Of a DNA stretch of 15,966 nt, positions 1 through 7,025 are shown piece by piece (position 1 is the first letter of the stretch; each line of letters opens with the position of its first letter). The notes below the pieces were generated by a model. The model worked only from the letters and a program-made list of their open reading frames with translations, made no database searches and had not been told where the DNA came from. The stretch spans positions 1-15,966 of the forward strand of contig JAPKZM010000169.1 in assembly GCA_026393775.1 (NCBI GenBank). Reading direction: 5' to 3'. A program made the translations under genes and the position numbers. This stretch comes from Candidatus Aminicenantota bacterium (lineage in GTDB: Bacteria; Acidobacteriota; Aminicenantia; UBA2199).

Positions 1-371
1 CCTTGTGCGGCAAATGCAAAAAGCCGCTGCCGCTCACGGACAAGCCCCGTTTGCGGATCCTGACAACGGAAAACTTCGAATCCTCGATCCGCCTCAATCC
101 GCAGCCGATGCTGGTCGATTTCTGGGCCCAATGGTGCATGCCCTGCCGGACGCTGGCCCCGGTGCTGGAGAAATTCGCCGTTGCTCACGGCGAGATCTCC
201 GTGGCCAAGGTCGATATCGATGCCGAACCCGGCATCGCTTCCCAATTCCAGATCTTCAGCGTCCCCACCTTGGTCCTGTTTGATAAAGGACGGGAGGTGC
301 ACCGTGTCAGCGGCGCCATGAGCGCCAATGAACTGGAAGCGGCTTTTCAGCCCTGGCTCAAGAAAAAATAA
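1..371 (+). CDS. Thioredoxin, TrxC (thioredoxin 2)-like, 5' end missing
   Basis: A small cytoplasmic protein-disulfide reductase. The frame is open from the first full codon at position 3 and begins Leu-Cys-Gly-Lys-Cys, which looks like the second CxxC half of the N-terminal zinc ribbon that separates thioredoxin 2 (TrxC) from TrxA. The real start and first CxxC are therefore probably upstream of the window, and the TTG at position 3 is probably an internal Leu codon. Counting from that Leu, the thioredoxin fold runs from about residue 17 to 120, with the redox motif WCMPC at 44-48 (the family norm is WCGPC; Met replaces Gly) and the cis-Pro of the SVPT motif at residue 88. The gene ends at TAA and converges on the lipoprotein gene with a 37-nt gap. 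No clear terminator is visible between them. The family assignment is firm; the TrxC subtype rests on half a zinc ribbon. Confidence 0.93.
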   Translation, partial: LCGKCKKPLPLTDKPRLRILTTENFESSIRLNPQPMLVDFWAQWCMPCRTLAPVLEKFAVAHGEISVAKVDIDAEPGIASQFQIFSVPTLVLFDKGREVHRVSGAMSANELEAAFQPWLKKK

Positions 372-408
372 TCCTACCCCGGTTCAATTTTATGTTTGCC
401 TGCGGCCT

Positions 409-855
409 TTATCTTGCGGTGAACTGCATGCCGGAGGGAGCGCCGGTGACATGATAGCCGCTGATCGCGTGCGAGTCGGTGAATCCCGGTGTCCCCGGGA
501 ATTGGGCGAGATAGGTGAACGAGGTTGAAGCGGAGACCTCTACCGGCACGGATGCCTGGAAGGAGTATTTCGTTCCCGCGCTCACGTTGAACTGCTGGGT
601 CGTGGTGTTGCTGCCGGAACCGATCGTCATGCTGACGGTCCCGTCGCCACCGTTATTCTTGACATAGCTGAAGAAAATTATCCCGGTGCTGCCGATATAC
701 TGTTCGGCCGGACAGCCGCCGCAGGCATCGCCGACGAAATTGGGCGGATTCGTTCCATCCCCATCGCCGTCATCACCGCTGGAACTCACGCAGGATATGG
801 CGATCAAACCTGCCATGAGCAGTACCAATGCCAAAAAAAGATGCTTGAATTTCAT
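409..855 (-). CDS. Small secreted lipoprotein of unknown function
   Basis: I do not recognise the mature domain. The start is set at the ATG at 855 (MKFKHLF), because AGGAG at 863-867 lies about 7 nt upstream; the in-frame GTG at 861 would abut that ribosome site. The N-terminus has two Lys, a hydrophobic core and a lipobox-like AISC, with Cys22 as the likely lipidated residue (Ala at -3 is slightly atypical). A Ser/Asp/Gly-rich linker follows, then a CGGC motif and a Thr/Ser/Gly-rich, beta-looking domain without Lys-rich or catalytic-looking motifs. The mature part is about 127 residues. The gene lies 62 nt downstream of the dGTPase gene on the same strand, so it could be a distal member of that transcript or be transcribed separately. 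An envelope location is inferred from the lipobox only. Confidence 0.75.
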   Translation of the reverse strand: MKFKHLFLALVLLMAGLIAISCVSSSGDDGDGDGTNPPNFVGDACGGCPAEQYIGSTGIIFFSYVKNNGGDGTVSMTIGSGSNTTTQQFNVSAGTKYSFQASVPVEVSASTSFTYLAQFPGTPGFTDSHAISGYHVTGAPSGMQFTAR

Positions 856-917
856 TTGCACTCTCCTTTGTTTTTACGGTCGTTGGGCCGATACCCGCAT
901 TTATTCATGAAAAAATC

Positions 918-1988
918 TTAATGGATAAGTTTTGAAATGTCAATCGGGCGCGGGAGAGTTTTTTCCAGAGGGTATTCGGGTAAGGTGATCTCTCTGAACA
1001 GGTCCAGGGCATAGTTGTCGGTCATGCCGGCGATGAAGTCGATAATCCTCACTGTGACCGGATCCGCTTCGGGAAAGGGATAGATATAGGCTCGCGGGTC
1101 GCGGCTTACATGGGTATGGATGACCAGAAGGATCTCGCGGATCTTTTTTTTCTCGACCAGCCGCTCCTCGCGCGAATACACGTTCTTGAAGAGGAAGGCA
1201 CGCAGCTTGAGCAGCTCGGCGAAGACCGGCGGGGAACTGGCGATGATCTCCAGCTCATTTTTTAAAGTGGCATCGATGACGTCGATGACGATCGTATCGA
1301 TGCGCTTGGCGTATTTCGTGCCCAGGAGCCTGCGGCAGGACTCGGGGAGGTCGTTGTCTGAGATGATGCCGGCGCGCTTGGCGTCGTCGATGTCATGGTT
1401 GACATAGGTGATCATGTCGGATAGCCGCACGATCTGCCCCTCGAGGGTAGCCGGGAGCAGCTTGCGGTCCCGGGGGATGACCTCGCCCTGCCCCTTGGAA
1501 TGCTTGAGTATGCCGTCACGGACCTCCGTGGTCAGGTTGAGCCCGGCGCCGTTCTCTTCCAGCTTGTCGACCACCCGCAGGCTTTGTTCGAAATGCCTGA
1601 AACCGCCGGCGCTCAATTCACCTAGTACCGCCTCGCCGATATGGCCGAAAGGAGTGTGACCCAAATCATGACCCAGGGCGATGGCCTCGGTCAGGTCCTC
1701 GTTGAGGTTCAGGGCCCGGGCGATGGTCCGGGCGATCTGGCTCAACTCCAATGTGTGGGTCAAGCGGGTGCGGAAATGATCGCCCTCGGGTGCGATGAAA
1801 ACCTGGGTCTTGTGCTTCAAGCGGCGAAAGGCCTTGGAGTGGAGGATGCGGTCGCGGTCACGTTGAAATTCGGTGCGCACCGGTGACGGCTTTTCCGGCC
1901 GCTGGCGGGAACTGCGGCTGCTGCGCGCTGCCCGCTCATGCAGGATGCGGTCTTCCCGGGTTTCGAGCTCCAGGCGGATATTTCTCAT
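918..1988 (-). CDS. dgt: dGTPase-family HD phosphohydrolase (dGTP triphosphohydrolase-like)
   Basis: Members of this family cut dNTPs (classically dGTP) to the deoxynucleoside plus triphosphate, and act in the cytoplasm in dNTP pool control. The 356-residue length fits the shorter Dgt-like branch. The HD metal site is complete: H78 in RTRLTHTLE, H107-D108 in ALGHDLGHTPFGH, and D191 in RLSDMITYVNHDIDDA. The conserved FQRDRDRILHSKAFRRL block precedes it at about 41-57. Its ATG overlaps the TGA of the radical SAM gene as ATGA (1985-1988), and no good Shine-Dalgarno is present, so translation is probably by re-initiation. The gene is thus the fourth gene of an operon with three envelope or maturation genes, a pairing with no obvious metabolic logic. 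Substrate preference cannot be read from the sequence. Confidence 0.95.
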   Translation of the reverse strand: MRNIRLELETREDRILHERAARSSRSSRQRPEKPSPVRTEFQRDRDRILHSKAFRRLKHKTQVFIAPEGDHFRTRLTHTLELSQIARTIARALNLNEDLTEAIALGHDLGHTPFGHIGEAVLGELSAGGFRHFEQSLRVVDKLEENGAGLNLTTEVRDGILKHSKGQGEVIPRDRKLLPATLEGQIVRLSDMITYVNHDIDDAKRAGIISDNDLPESCRRLLGTKYAKRIDTIVIDVIDATLKNELEIIASSPPVFAELLKLRAFLFKNVYSREERLVEKKKIREILLVIHTHVSRDPRAYIYPFPEADPVTVRIIDFIAGMTDNYALDLFREITLPEYPLEKTLPRPIDISKLIH

Positions 1989-3420
1989 GGGTTGCTCAAA
2001 AGGTCGGGGCAGCAGAATGAATCCTCACTGATCTGCAGCGGGCAGCCGCAGCCGCAGGTGGCCAGCCATTCGCAATCCCGGCACTTGTCCATCGCCCAGT
2101 CGCGCCGGCGCAGAGCGATCAGGAGATCGTGGTTGTATATTTGCTCAAAGGGGTCCTGAAGGATGTTTCCCAGGGGGCGGAAAAAACTCTGGCAGGGGAT
2201 GACCGTGCCGTCCGGCTCGATGGCTAGGTTGTACTTGCCGGCGGTGCATTGTTTGACGCCGAGGTCGGATTCCACCGGGTTCAGGCGGCAGTACTGGGTG
2301 GGCGTGTACCAGGTGAATTTCATTTCTTCCCGCTCGGCTTGCAGGCGCAGGCGATTGAGCATGGGCAGCAGTTCTTTTTCGGAAAGGCCATTGTCCAGGT
2401 GGCGGGACTTCCCGGCCTTGATGACGGAATTGACGGCGAAAGAGCGCACGCCCAGTTTTTTCAAAAATGGGATCAGGCCGTCAATATGGTCGCGATTGGC
2501 CGCAATGAGGGTGCTGTTGGTGATGACGTGGATGGAATGGGCGACAACGTTTTTTATCCCCTGTACGGTTTTGGCAAAAGCGTCGCTTTCGACCATGCGG
2601 TTGTGGATTTCCTTGTGCTGGGATTCTAGGGTGATCTGCACGTAGTCCAGCCCGGCCGCCTTGAGGCGGGCGACGAAGGATTCATCGGCCAGGCGCACGC
2701 CGTTGGTCAGGAGGCCGGTGATGAAGCCCAGGTCCTCGGCGTAGGCGACAAGCTCGAGCAGGTCCTCGCGCAAGGTGGGTTCGCCGCCCGTGAAATCGAC
2801 GTGGGGAATGCCGTTGTCCCAAAGGATTTTAAGGATTTTCTTCCAATCATCCGTGCTCAATTCAGTCGATTCGCGGCGCTGGTTGTAGCAATGCGAGCAA
2901 TTGACGTTGCAGCGATAGGTCAGGGCCAGGTCCATGCGATAGGGGGCCGATACCGGCGTTTGGAAGGCCTCGATCTTTTCGATGCCGAAGTAGCTCACCG
3001 GGCAGAAATCGCCGTGGTTGACAAGCAGGTCGATCTTTTCCAGTGTCTCCTGGTAGTCACGCTTCGCCTTGGCCCGGCTGACGTGAAAGGCGGCCGTCAA
3101 CCGCCGCAGGCTCTCCGGCTGCGGGAAATCATCGAGGAAATATTTGACCATGGTCGTGGCCGTGGCGTTGAGGTGGACTACGCGGTAGGCGTCGATCATC
3201 AGGATGGAAGACATATCCGGCTCCACCCTCAGGTGGATGCGCCGGGCGCCGAACTTCCTGGCGTCGTAGTAGTGGTAGAGGCCGGGAGCCAGGAATTCTT
3301 TATGGCTCTTTCGTGCGTAGGTGCGCCATAACAGCGGCGTCAGCACGGAGAGTACAGCCAGGAAAACAAGCTGGCGGTGAGCGTGGCAGTGATCCCTTTC
3401 TTCAGCGAGAAGGTCTTCAT
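1985..3420 (-). CDS. Membrane-anchored radical SAM/SPASM protein, probable maturase of the upstream Cys-Ala tail; apparent -1 frameshift near the start
   Basis: Radical SAM enzymes use a [4Fe-4S] cluster and S-adenosylmethionine; SPASM members often modify ribosomally made peptides. The intact frame is open from 3463 (GTG) to 1985. In that numbering it shows a hydrophobic segment at 32-46, a PqqD-like region at about 85-150, the cluster motif C185-x3-C189-x2-C192, TGGEP at 225-229, and a full seven-Cys SPASM set: C406, G419-x4-C424, C461-x2-C464-x5-C470-x3-C474, then C484/C485. I place the start at ATG 3420: it overlaps the upstream TGA as ATGA, and GGAGG sits 6 nt before it. That frame reads MKTFSLKKGITATLTASLF, then leaves register at a run of four T (3363-3366 on +). 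One extra T would join it directly to LAVLSVLTPLLW, making one transmembrane anchor and a protein of 478 residues. The shift may be a sequencing error or a real mutation. Confidence 0.9.
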
Positions 3421-5063
3421 CGGCCGCCTCCGGCGCAAGCGCAGGCGCAGCCGGCGCAAGCACAGGCGCAGGCGCAGCTGCTGTGCCCGCCGCTGCTGTG
3501 ACTGCCGGATCCGGAAGAATAATGCTGCACCGGCGGCGGGTTGGTCACCTTGGTGATGAACGATGTGAAGGCGGCGCTGTCGCCGAGCAGGGCACCGGAA
3601 AACGCCTGCAGGGAGCCGACGAGGTTGCTGGCAGCGCCGGTCACGGTCTGGCCAAATCCCTTCCCCGGCACTCCGCCGCCGGTTCCCGCTGTGCGCTGGG
3701 GGAAATTTCGGAACCAGTAATCCGTTTTCCCGGGCAGGAAAACCATGTCCTGGGTGAAAGGTTCCAGCTTCTTTTCATAACCCTCATCTAAAGCCAGCCA
3801 TTCCAGTGACTGGGCCAGTTCCTCGGGGAGCTTCTCGCGCGGGCAATTCTTCACTTGTTCCCAGGCCTTGTTCATGATTGACTGGTAATACAGGTTGGTC
3901 TCGCGCTGGGAAAAGCCCTCCATGCTCTTTTTCAACGCGGCGATCATGCCGAGAAACATGTTGCGCAAAATGCTTTTGTCCAGTTGATTGTTCTTATCGA
4001 TGGCCGAAATGAAGGACTTCTCGTATTCCAGAAGTTCCAAGCCCTCCTTTTTCTGCTCGTGGTAGCGGAAGTCCTTGGCGGTAACCTCCTTGATCTCCAG
4101 CTTCCCTTTTTTCAGGAGGCCGAACACGACTAGCAGCAGCACTTTGCCCAGGGGCAGTTCCTGGAGCAAGGCTGCCTCCGGCGGGGTCAGGCCGCGCTTG
4201 ATGCCGCCGCTCTCAATGCCGATCTTCGGCGGCAAGTATTGCTGCTGGCGTCTGCGGCTGCTTCGTATGGCGAAGATGATAATCAGTATGATGATCCAGA
4301 ATGGAGCGAGGCTGAACACAAAGCCTATGAAGGCAACGACCAAGGCGAAAAAGATCTTGCCCAGGGATCTTTTTGCCGGGGTGGTCACGCTCGTTACCAG
4401 GTTTTTGGGGAAGGAAGCGCCCACGGCATAAGGGACGGTCGCCCGCTGTCCTGTCCAACGCCAGATGTAGCTGACGCGGTTGTCCCGGAAGAATGATTCG
4501 CTGGGCCGATAATCGGCGCGGCCGAAGCTGTGATATTTCACCTCTTCCGGGCTGGTCCCTGCCGGCAGGTTGATCTGGATCTCCAGCAACCGGGTGCTGC
4601 CGGAGACGTACTTGCTATCGAACCAGGTGCTTTTGAATTGCAGTGCGGCCAAGGAGCTGTTTCCCTCGTCGGCGTAGATCATTTGCCCGACCTGGATCTG
4701 GAATTCCAGGCGCGCCGTGGTGCCAGGCATGATTTGCCTGTCGCCGAGGTGGATCTCGACGCCGGGGTGGACATACTCCGAATCCTTGATCACGGTAAGT
4801 TCCCGGCCGTCGATCCAGGCACGTGCCAAATCCTTGTCGTATGCCTCGTTGGGCATGCCGATATCGACGATGTCGATGGCGTGGCTGCCGGCTTCGGGGC
4901 TGAAGCTGATCACATAGTGAAGTTCGACCGAATTGTCCGGTTGGACGGTCAGCTCGGCCTTCAGCTCACCGACCTTGAAAAAGTAATCCGCGGCCGCGGC
5001 CGGAGCGGAAGCCGCCAGAAGAATGAATGAGGCCAGCAGGGGCAAAAACAGTTTTTTTACCAT
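3417..5063 (-). CDS. DUF2207-like membrane protein with C-terminal alternating Cys-Ala tail
   Basis: A 548-residue envelope protein starting at ATG 5063, which gives a clean signal peptide (VKKLFLPLLASFILLAASAP, cleavage after the Ala run near 25). The frame is open further upstream, but that part overlaps the preceding gene and lacks signal-peptide character. Residues about 27-225 form a beta-rich extracytoplasmic domain like DUF2207. A transmembrane helix spans about 236-266, followed by an Arg-rich stop and a cytoplasmic region of about 280-510 (PPEAALLQELPLGKV and LLKKGKLEIKE, as in DUF2207 proteins). The end is a Ser/Gly/His linker (516-529) and then seven Cys at 530, 532, 534, 536, 539, 541 and 543, each followed by Ala, closing with GGGR. 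The last codons encode the GGAGG that serves the radical SAM gene, whose ATG overlaps this stop. I infer that the tail is the substrate of that enzyme. The DUF2207 match is from memory of the family. Confidence 0.88.
   Translation of the reverse strand: MVKKLFLPLLASFILLAASAPAAAADYFFKVGELKAELTVQPDNSVELHYVISFSPEAGSHAIDIVDIGMPNEAYDKDLARAWIDGRELTVIKDSEYVHPGVEIHLGDRQIMPGTTARLEFQIQVGQMIYADEGNSSLAALQFKSTWFDSKYVSGSTRLLEIQINLPAGTSPEEVKYHSFGRADYRPSESFFRDNRVSYIWRWTGQRATVPYAVGASFPKNLVTSVTTPAKRSLGKIFFALVVAFIGFVFSLAPFWIIILIIIFAIRSSRRRQQQYLPPKIGIESGGIKRGLTPPEAALLQELPLGKVLLLVVFGLLKKGKLEIKEVTAKDFRYHEQKKEGLELLEYEKSFISAIDKNNQLDKSILRNMFLGMIAALKKSMEGFSQRETNLYYQSIMNKAWEQVKNCPREKLPEELAQSLEWLALDEGYEKKLEPFTQDMVFLPGKTDYWFRNFPQRTAGTGGGVPGKGFGQTVTGAASNLVGSLQAFSGALLGDSAAFTSFITKVTNPPPVQHYSSGSGSHSSGGHSSCACACACAGCACACAGGGR
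3427..3431 (-). promoter_or_regulatory. Shine-Dalgarno GGAGG for the radical SAM gene
   Basis: GGAGG on the minus strand lies 6 nt before ATG 3418-3420 and is made from the Gly-Gly codons of the Cys-Ala protein's last residues. It decides the start of the radical SAM gene: the competing GTG at 3463 has no such site and would read the Cys-Ala repeat in a shadow frame. Confidence 0.7.
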
Positions 5064-5380
5064 TTGGGTTCTTCCTCGATCTGGTATTGGCTGTGGCAAT
5101 AAGGGCAGGAGATAAAGACCGCGCCCAGTTTGATCTCCATGGCTTCTTTGTTCAGCTCGGCGCCGCAGTTCTTGCATTTCAGAAGGCGGGGATTGATCTC
5201 GCCGCCGATGGCGATTTTCTGCTCGACGATGACCGGGTCCCTTTTTCTAAAAGCCATGAACAGCGGCAGCATGGAGACCACGACCAGCAGCAGGCCGAGT
5301 CCCCAGCGCTGCGTGATCAGAAAGGCCAAGCCTACAAAAAAGACGATGAACGAGAATATGACGGCCAATACTTTTTCCAT
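5057..5380 (-). CDS. Small two-helix membrane protein with a C-terminal zinc ribbon
   Basis: A 107-residue protein with the start set at ATG 5380 (MEKVLAV); a TTG two codons upstream is possible but poorer. Two hydrophobic segments (about 1-23 and 29-44) form a hairpin with a short QRWG turn, followed by FRKRD, a positive cytoplasmic flank. The rest is soluble and holds CKNC and CPYC, separated by a 25-residue spacer: a four-Cys zinc ribbon or rubredoxin-like knuckle. The stop overlaps the start of the DUF2207-like gene (ATGGTAA, 5057-5063), so the two are translationally coupled. It is the first gene of the minus-strand operon and its promoter places transcription at its own ATG. I do not recognise a named family. 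It could be an assembly or metal-related partner of the Cys-rich-tail protein, but that is inference from position. Confidence 0.85.
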   Translation of the reverse strand: MEKVLAVIFSFIVFFVGLAFLITQRWGLGLLLVVVSMLPLFMAFRKRDPVIVEQKIAIGGEINPRLLKCKNCGAELNKEAMEIKLGAVFISCPYCHSQYQIEEEPKW

Positions 5381-5415
5381 GCCCAAAACATATCAAATTC
5401 CGCCGCTCTTTGCAA
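5380..5415 (-). promoter_or_regulatory. Promoter of the Cys-Ala tail / radical SAM operon, leaderless start
   Basis: On the minus strand, -35 TTGCAA (5415-5410), a 17-bp spacer and -10 TATGTT (5392-5387). The seventh base after the -10 is 5380, the A of the first gene's ATG, so the transcript should be leaderless. Confidence 0.5.
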
Positions 5416-5417
5416 TC

Positions 5418-5453
5418 TTTACTTTTAGGTTAAAGCGTGTTATGTTTGACCCA
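5418..5453 (+). promoter_or_regulatory. Divergent promoter of the PKD/barrel gene
   Basis: -35 TTTACT (5418-5423), a 17-bp spacer, -10 TATGTT (5441-5446). Predicted +1 is about 5453, 3 nt before ATG 5456, and there is no room for a Shine-Dalgarno. It stands back to back with the minus-strand promoter, with the two -35 hexamers 2 bp apart and identical -10 hexamers. Confidence 0.42.
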
Positions 5454-5455
5454 TC

Positions 5456-6958
5456 ATGAAAAGCAAAATCACACTGTCCCTGGTTGCTTTTTCACTGGTA
5501 CTCAGCAATTTCATGCTGGCTGCCGCCGCTCCCGATCAGGAACAAACCCAGACCCCCAGGGCCAAGGTGATCGTGCGCTTCGCCGGGATCCGCGCTCTTC
5601 CCGCCGTCAACGCCAAAATCATCAAACAGATCGGCTATGGCACCATGCTCCTGGTACTGGGGAAAACCGGCGATTATTTCCAGGTGGCTCCCATCCAGGC
5701 GGCCCAGGCCTCGGTTGTGCCGGTATGGTATATTCATCAGGGCGAAATCGAATTGGTCAGCACAAAGACTTTTGCGGGGCTCCAGGAAAGCAGACAGGTG
5801 AAATTCGAACCGCAGCGGCCCGTCGCCGGGCAGCCGGTCCTGTTTACCGCCCTCAATTTTCACACCCCGAACCTGCTGAAATGGGACATGGGCGACGGGA
5901 TAGTCTTGACCAGCGGCAGTAAATCGTCCCAGGTGGCTGATGCGCGCTTGGCTTACGCCTATGCCGCCGCCGGGACGTATGAAGTTAAGGTTTATGATGA
6001 TAAGGGTGATCTGAGCCTGCCGCCGCTGACCTTCAAGGTGACGGTCGCCGCTTATCCCCGTTTGCTGCAGGTCAACCCCGAAAGACCGGTTGCCAACCGT
6101 CCGCTGACCATCAGCGCCCTCAATTTCGACACGCCGCAGAATATCACCTGGGACCTCGGCGATGGAACCGAGATCAAGCCCGGGAACGAGAGCGGATTCG
6201 TCAAGCCCTGTTTCATGATCACCCACATCTACGCTGCCGCCGGCATCTACACGGTGAAAGCCTGGGACGTCAACGGGAACAAAAGCCTGCCCCCCGTCGT
6301 TCTGTCCGTCCAGGTCGGGGCCGATACCGGCCTGATCAGGATTGAACCGGTAAAAAGGAAGGTCCTCGCGGACAACGCCGCTCCGGTCCAGAACGCGCTG
6401 GTCCCTCTAACCGTGAAGCCGGACAACCTGGAAGTAGCGGAATCGACCCCCCCCCGGCCCAAGAAAAACCTCGCGATCAAGATCGGCCCCTACGCCGGGT
6501 TCTTCCAGCCCCGCGACGCCAACCTGAAATCCATCTACGGCGACGGCGACGTGATCTACGGCGGCAGGCTCGGCATCCATGTCTGGCAAGGTGTCTATGT
6601 CTGGCTCTCCGCTTCCCGGTTCCAGGTGATCGCCAAGACCACTTTCAGCGAGGAGAAGACGACCTTGACCCTGACCCCGTTAAGCGCTTTCCTGCGCGGC
6701 GGTCTCAGCCTGGGATTTTTCTGTCCCTATGTCGGCATCGGTTACACCCACATGACCTTCAAGGAGGAATCGGAAATAGGGAATGTAAAGGGAGACGGCG
6801 GCAATACCTCCTACGAAGCCGGTTTCGAATTGAAAATGAACCGCCATTTCATCATGGACCTGGGCGTCCGCTACGATCTGATAAAGGTCAATCTGACCGG
6901 TTTTGACGTCGACCTAGGCGGTTTGCAGGCCGGCATCAGCCTGCTGGTTTCTTTTTAA
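5456..6958 (+). CDS. Envelope protein: SH3-like region, two PKD domains, C-terminal outer-membrane beta-barrel
   Basis: A 500-residue exported protein. Residues 1-25 are a signal peptide (core LVAFSLVLSNFMLAAAA). Residues about 35-102 look like a bacterial SH3-type domain (VRFAGIRALPAVNAKIIKQIG... DYFQVAP). Two PKD-like Ig folds follow, at about 115-197 and 205-287, with signature motifs WDMGDG (143-148) and WDLGDG (232-237) and matching YAYAAAGTYEVKVYD and YAAAGIYTVKAWD strands; they look like an internal duplication. After a Pro-rich linker (332-337), about 340-500 alternates short amphipathic strands and turns and ends in VSF, the aromatic terminus expected of a BAM-inserted barrel (OmpW/OmpA-like size). 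The start has a promoter but no Shine-Dalgarno. A plausible reading is a barrel displaying periplasmic PKD/SH3 modules that contact peptidoglycan or partners. The exact role is unknown. Confidence 0.85.
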   Translation: MKSKITLSLVAFSLVLSNFMLAAAAPDQEQTQTPRAKVIVRFAGIRALPAVNAKIIKQIGYGTMLLVLGKTGDYFQVAPIQAAQASVVPVWYIHQGEIELVSTKTFAGLQESRQVKFEPQRPVAGQPVLFTALNFHTPNLLKWDMGDGIVLTSGSKSSQVADARLAYAYAAAGTYEVKVYDDKGDLSLPPLTFKVTVAAYPRLLQVNPERPVANRPLTISALNFDTPQNITWDLGDGTEIKPGNESGFVKPCFMITHIYAAAGIYTVKAWDVNGNKSLPPVVLSVQVGADTGLIRIEPVKRKVLADNAAPVQNALVPLTVKPDNLEVAESTPPRPKKNLAIKIGPYAGFFQPRDANLKSIYGDGDVIYGGRLGIHVWQGVYVWLSASRFQVIAKTTFSEEKTTLTLTPLSAFLRGGLSLGFFCPYVGIGYTHMTFKEESEIGNVKGDGGNTSYEAGFELKMNRHFIMDLGVRYDLIKVNLTGFDVDLGGLQAGISLLVSF

Positions 6959-6961
6959 AGA

Positions 6962-6988
6962 TTCGCTTTTTAGTTGACAGAAAGCGAA
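6962..6988. repeat. Inverted repeat around a -35 element upstream of dnaG
   Basis: TTCGCTTT (6962-6969) and its exact complement AAAGCGAA (6981-6988) flank an 11-nt spacer containing TTGACA (6974-6979). There is no U-run after it, so it is a poor terminator for the preceding gene. It could be an operator over the dnaG-rpoD promoter. Confidence 0.45.
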
Positions 6989-7009
6989 AAATATTGCAGT
7001 ATATATAAC
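6974..7009 (+). promoter_or_regulatory. Possible dnaG-rpoD promoter, suboptimal spacing
   Basis: A perfect -35 TTGACA (6974-6979) is followed by TATATATAAC (7000-7009), but the gap to TATATA is 20 bp, longer than the usual 16-18. This is the best candidate in the 67-nt gap before dnaG and is uncertain. Confidence 0.3.
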
Positions 7010-7025
7010 GATATCGCATTTTTTA

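Noticed and set aside
3421..3463. GTG 3463 as the true start of the radical SAM protein
   Set aside because: It reads the Cys-Ala repeat in a shadow frame (Leu-Ala-Pro-Ala type), has no ribosome site, and competes with ATG 3420, which has GGAGG and an ATGA overlap.
3421..3480. CRISPR or tandem DNA repeat in the GCGCAGG-like stretch
   Set aside because: It is codon repetition for Cys-Ala with varied third bases; there are no spacers.
5064..5177. N-terminal extension of the Cys-Ala tail protein to 5177
   Set aside because: It overlaps the zinc-ribbon gene extensively, and a clean signal peptide begins at ATG 5063.
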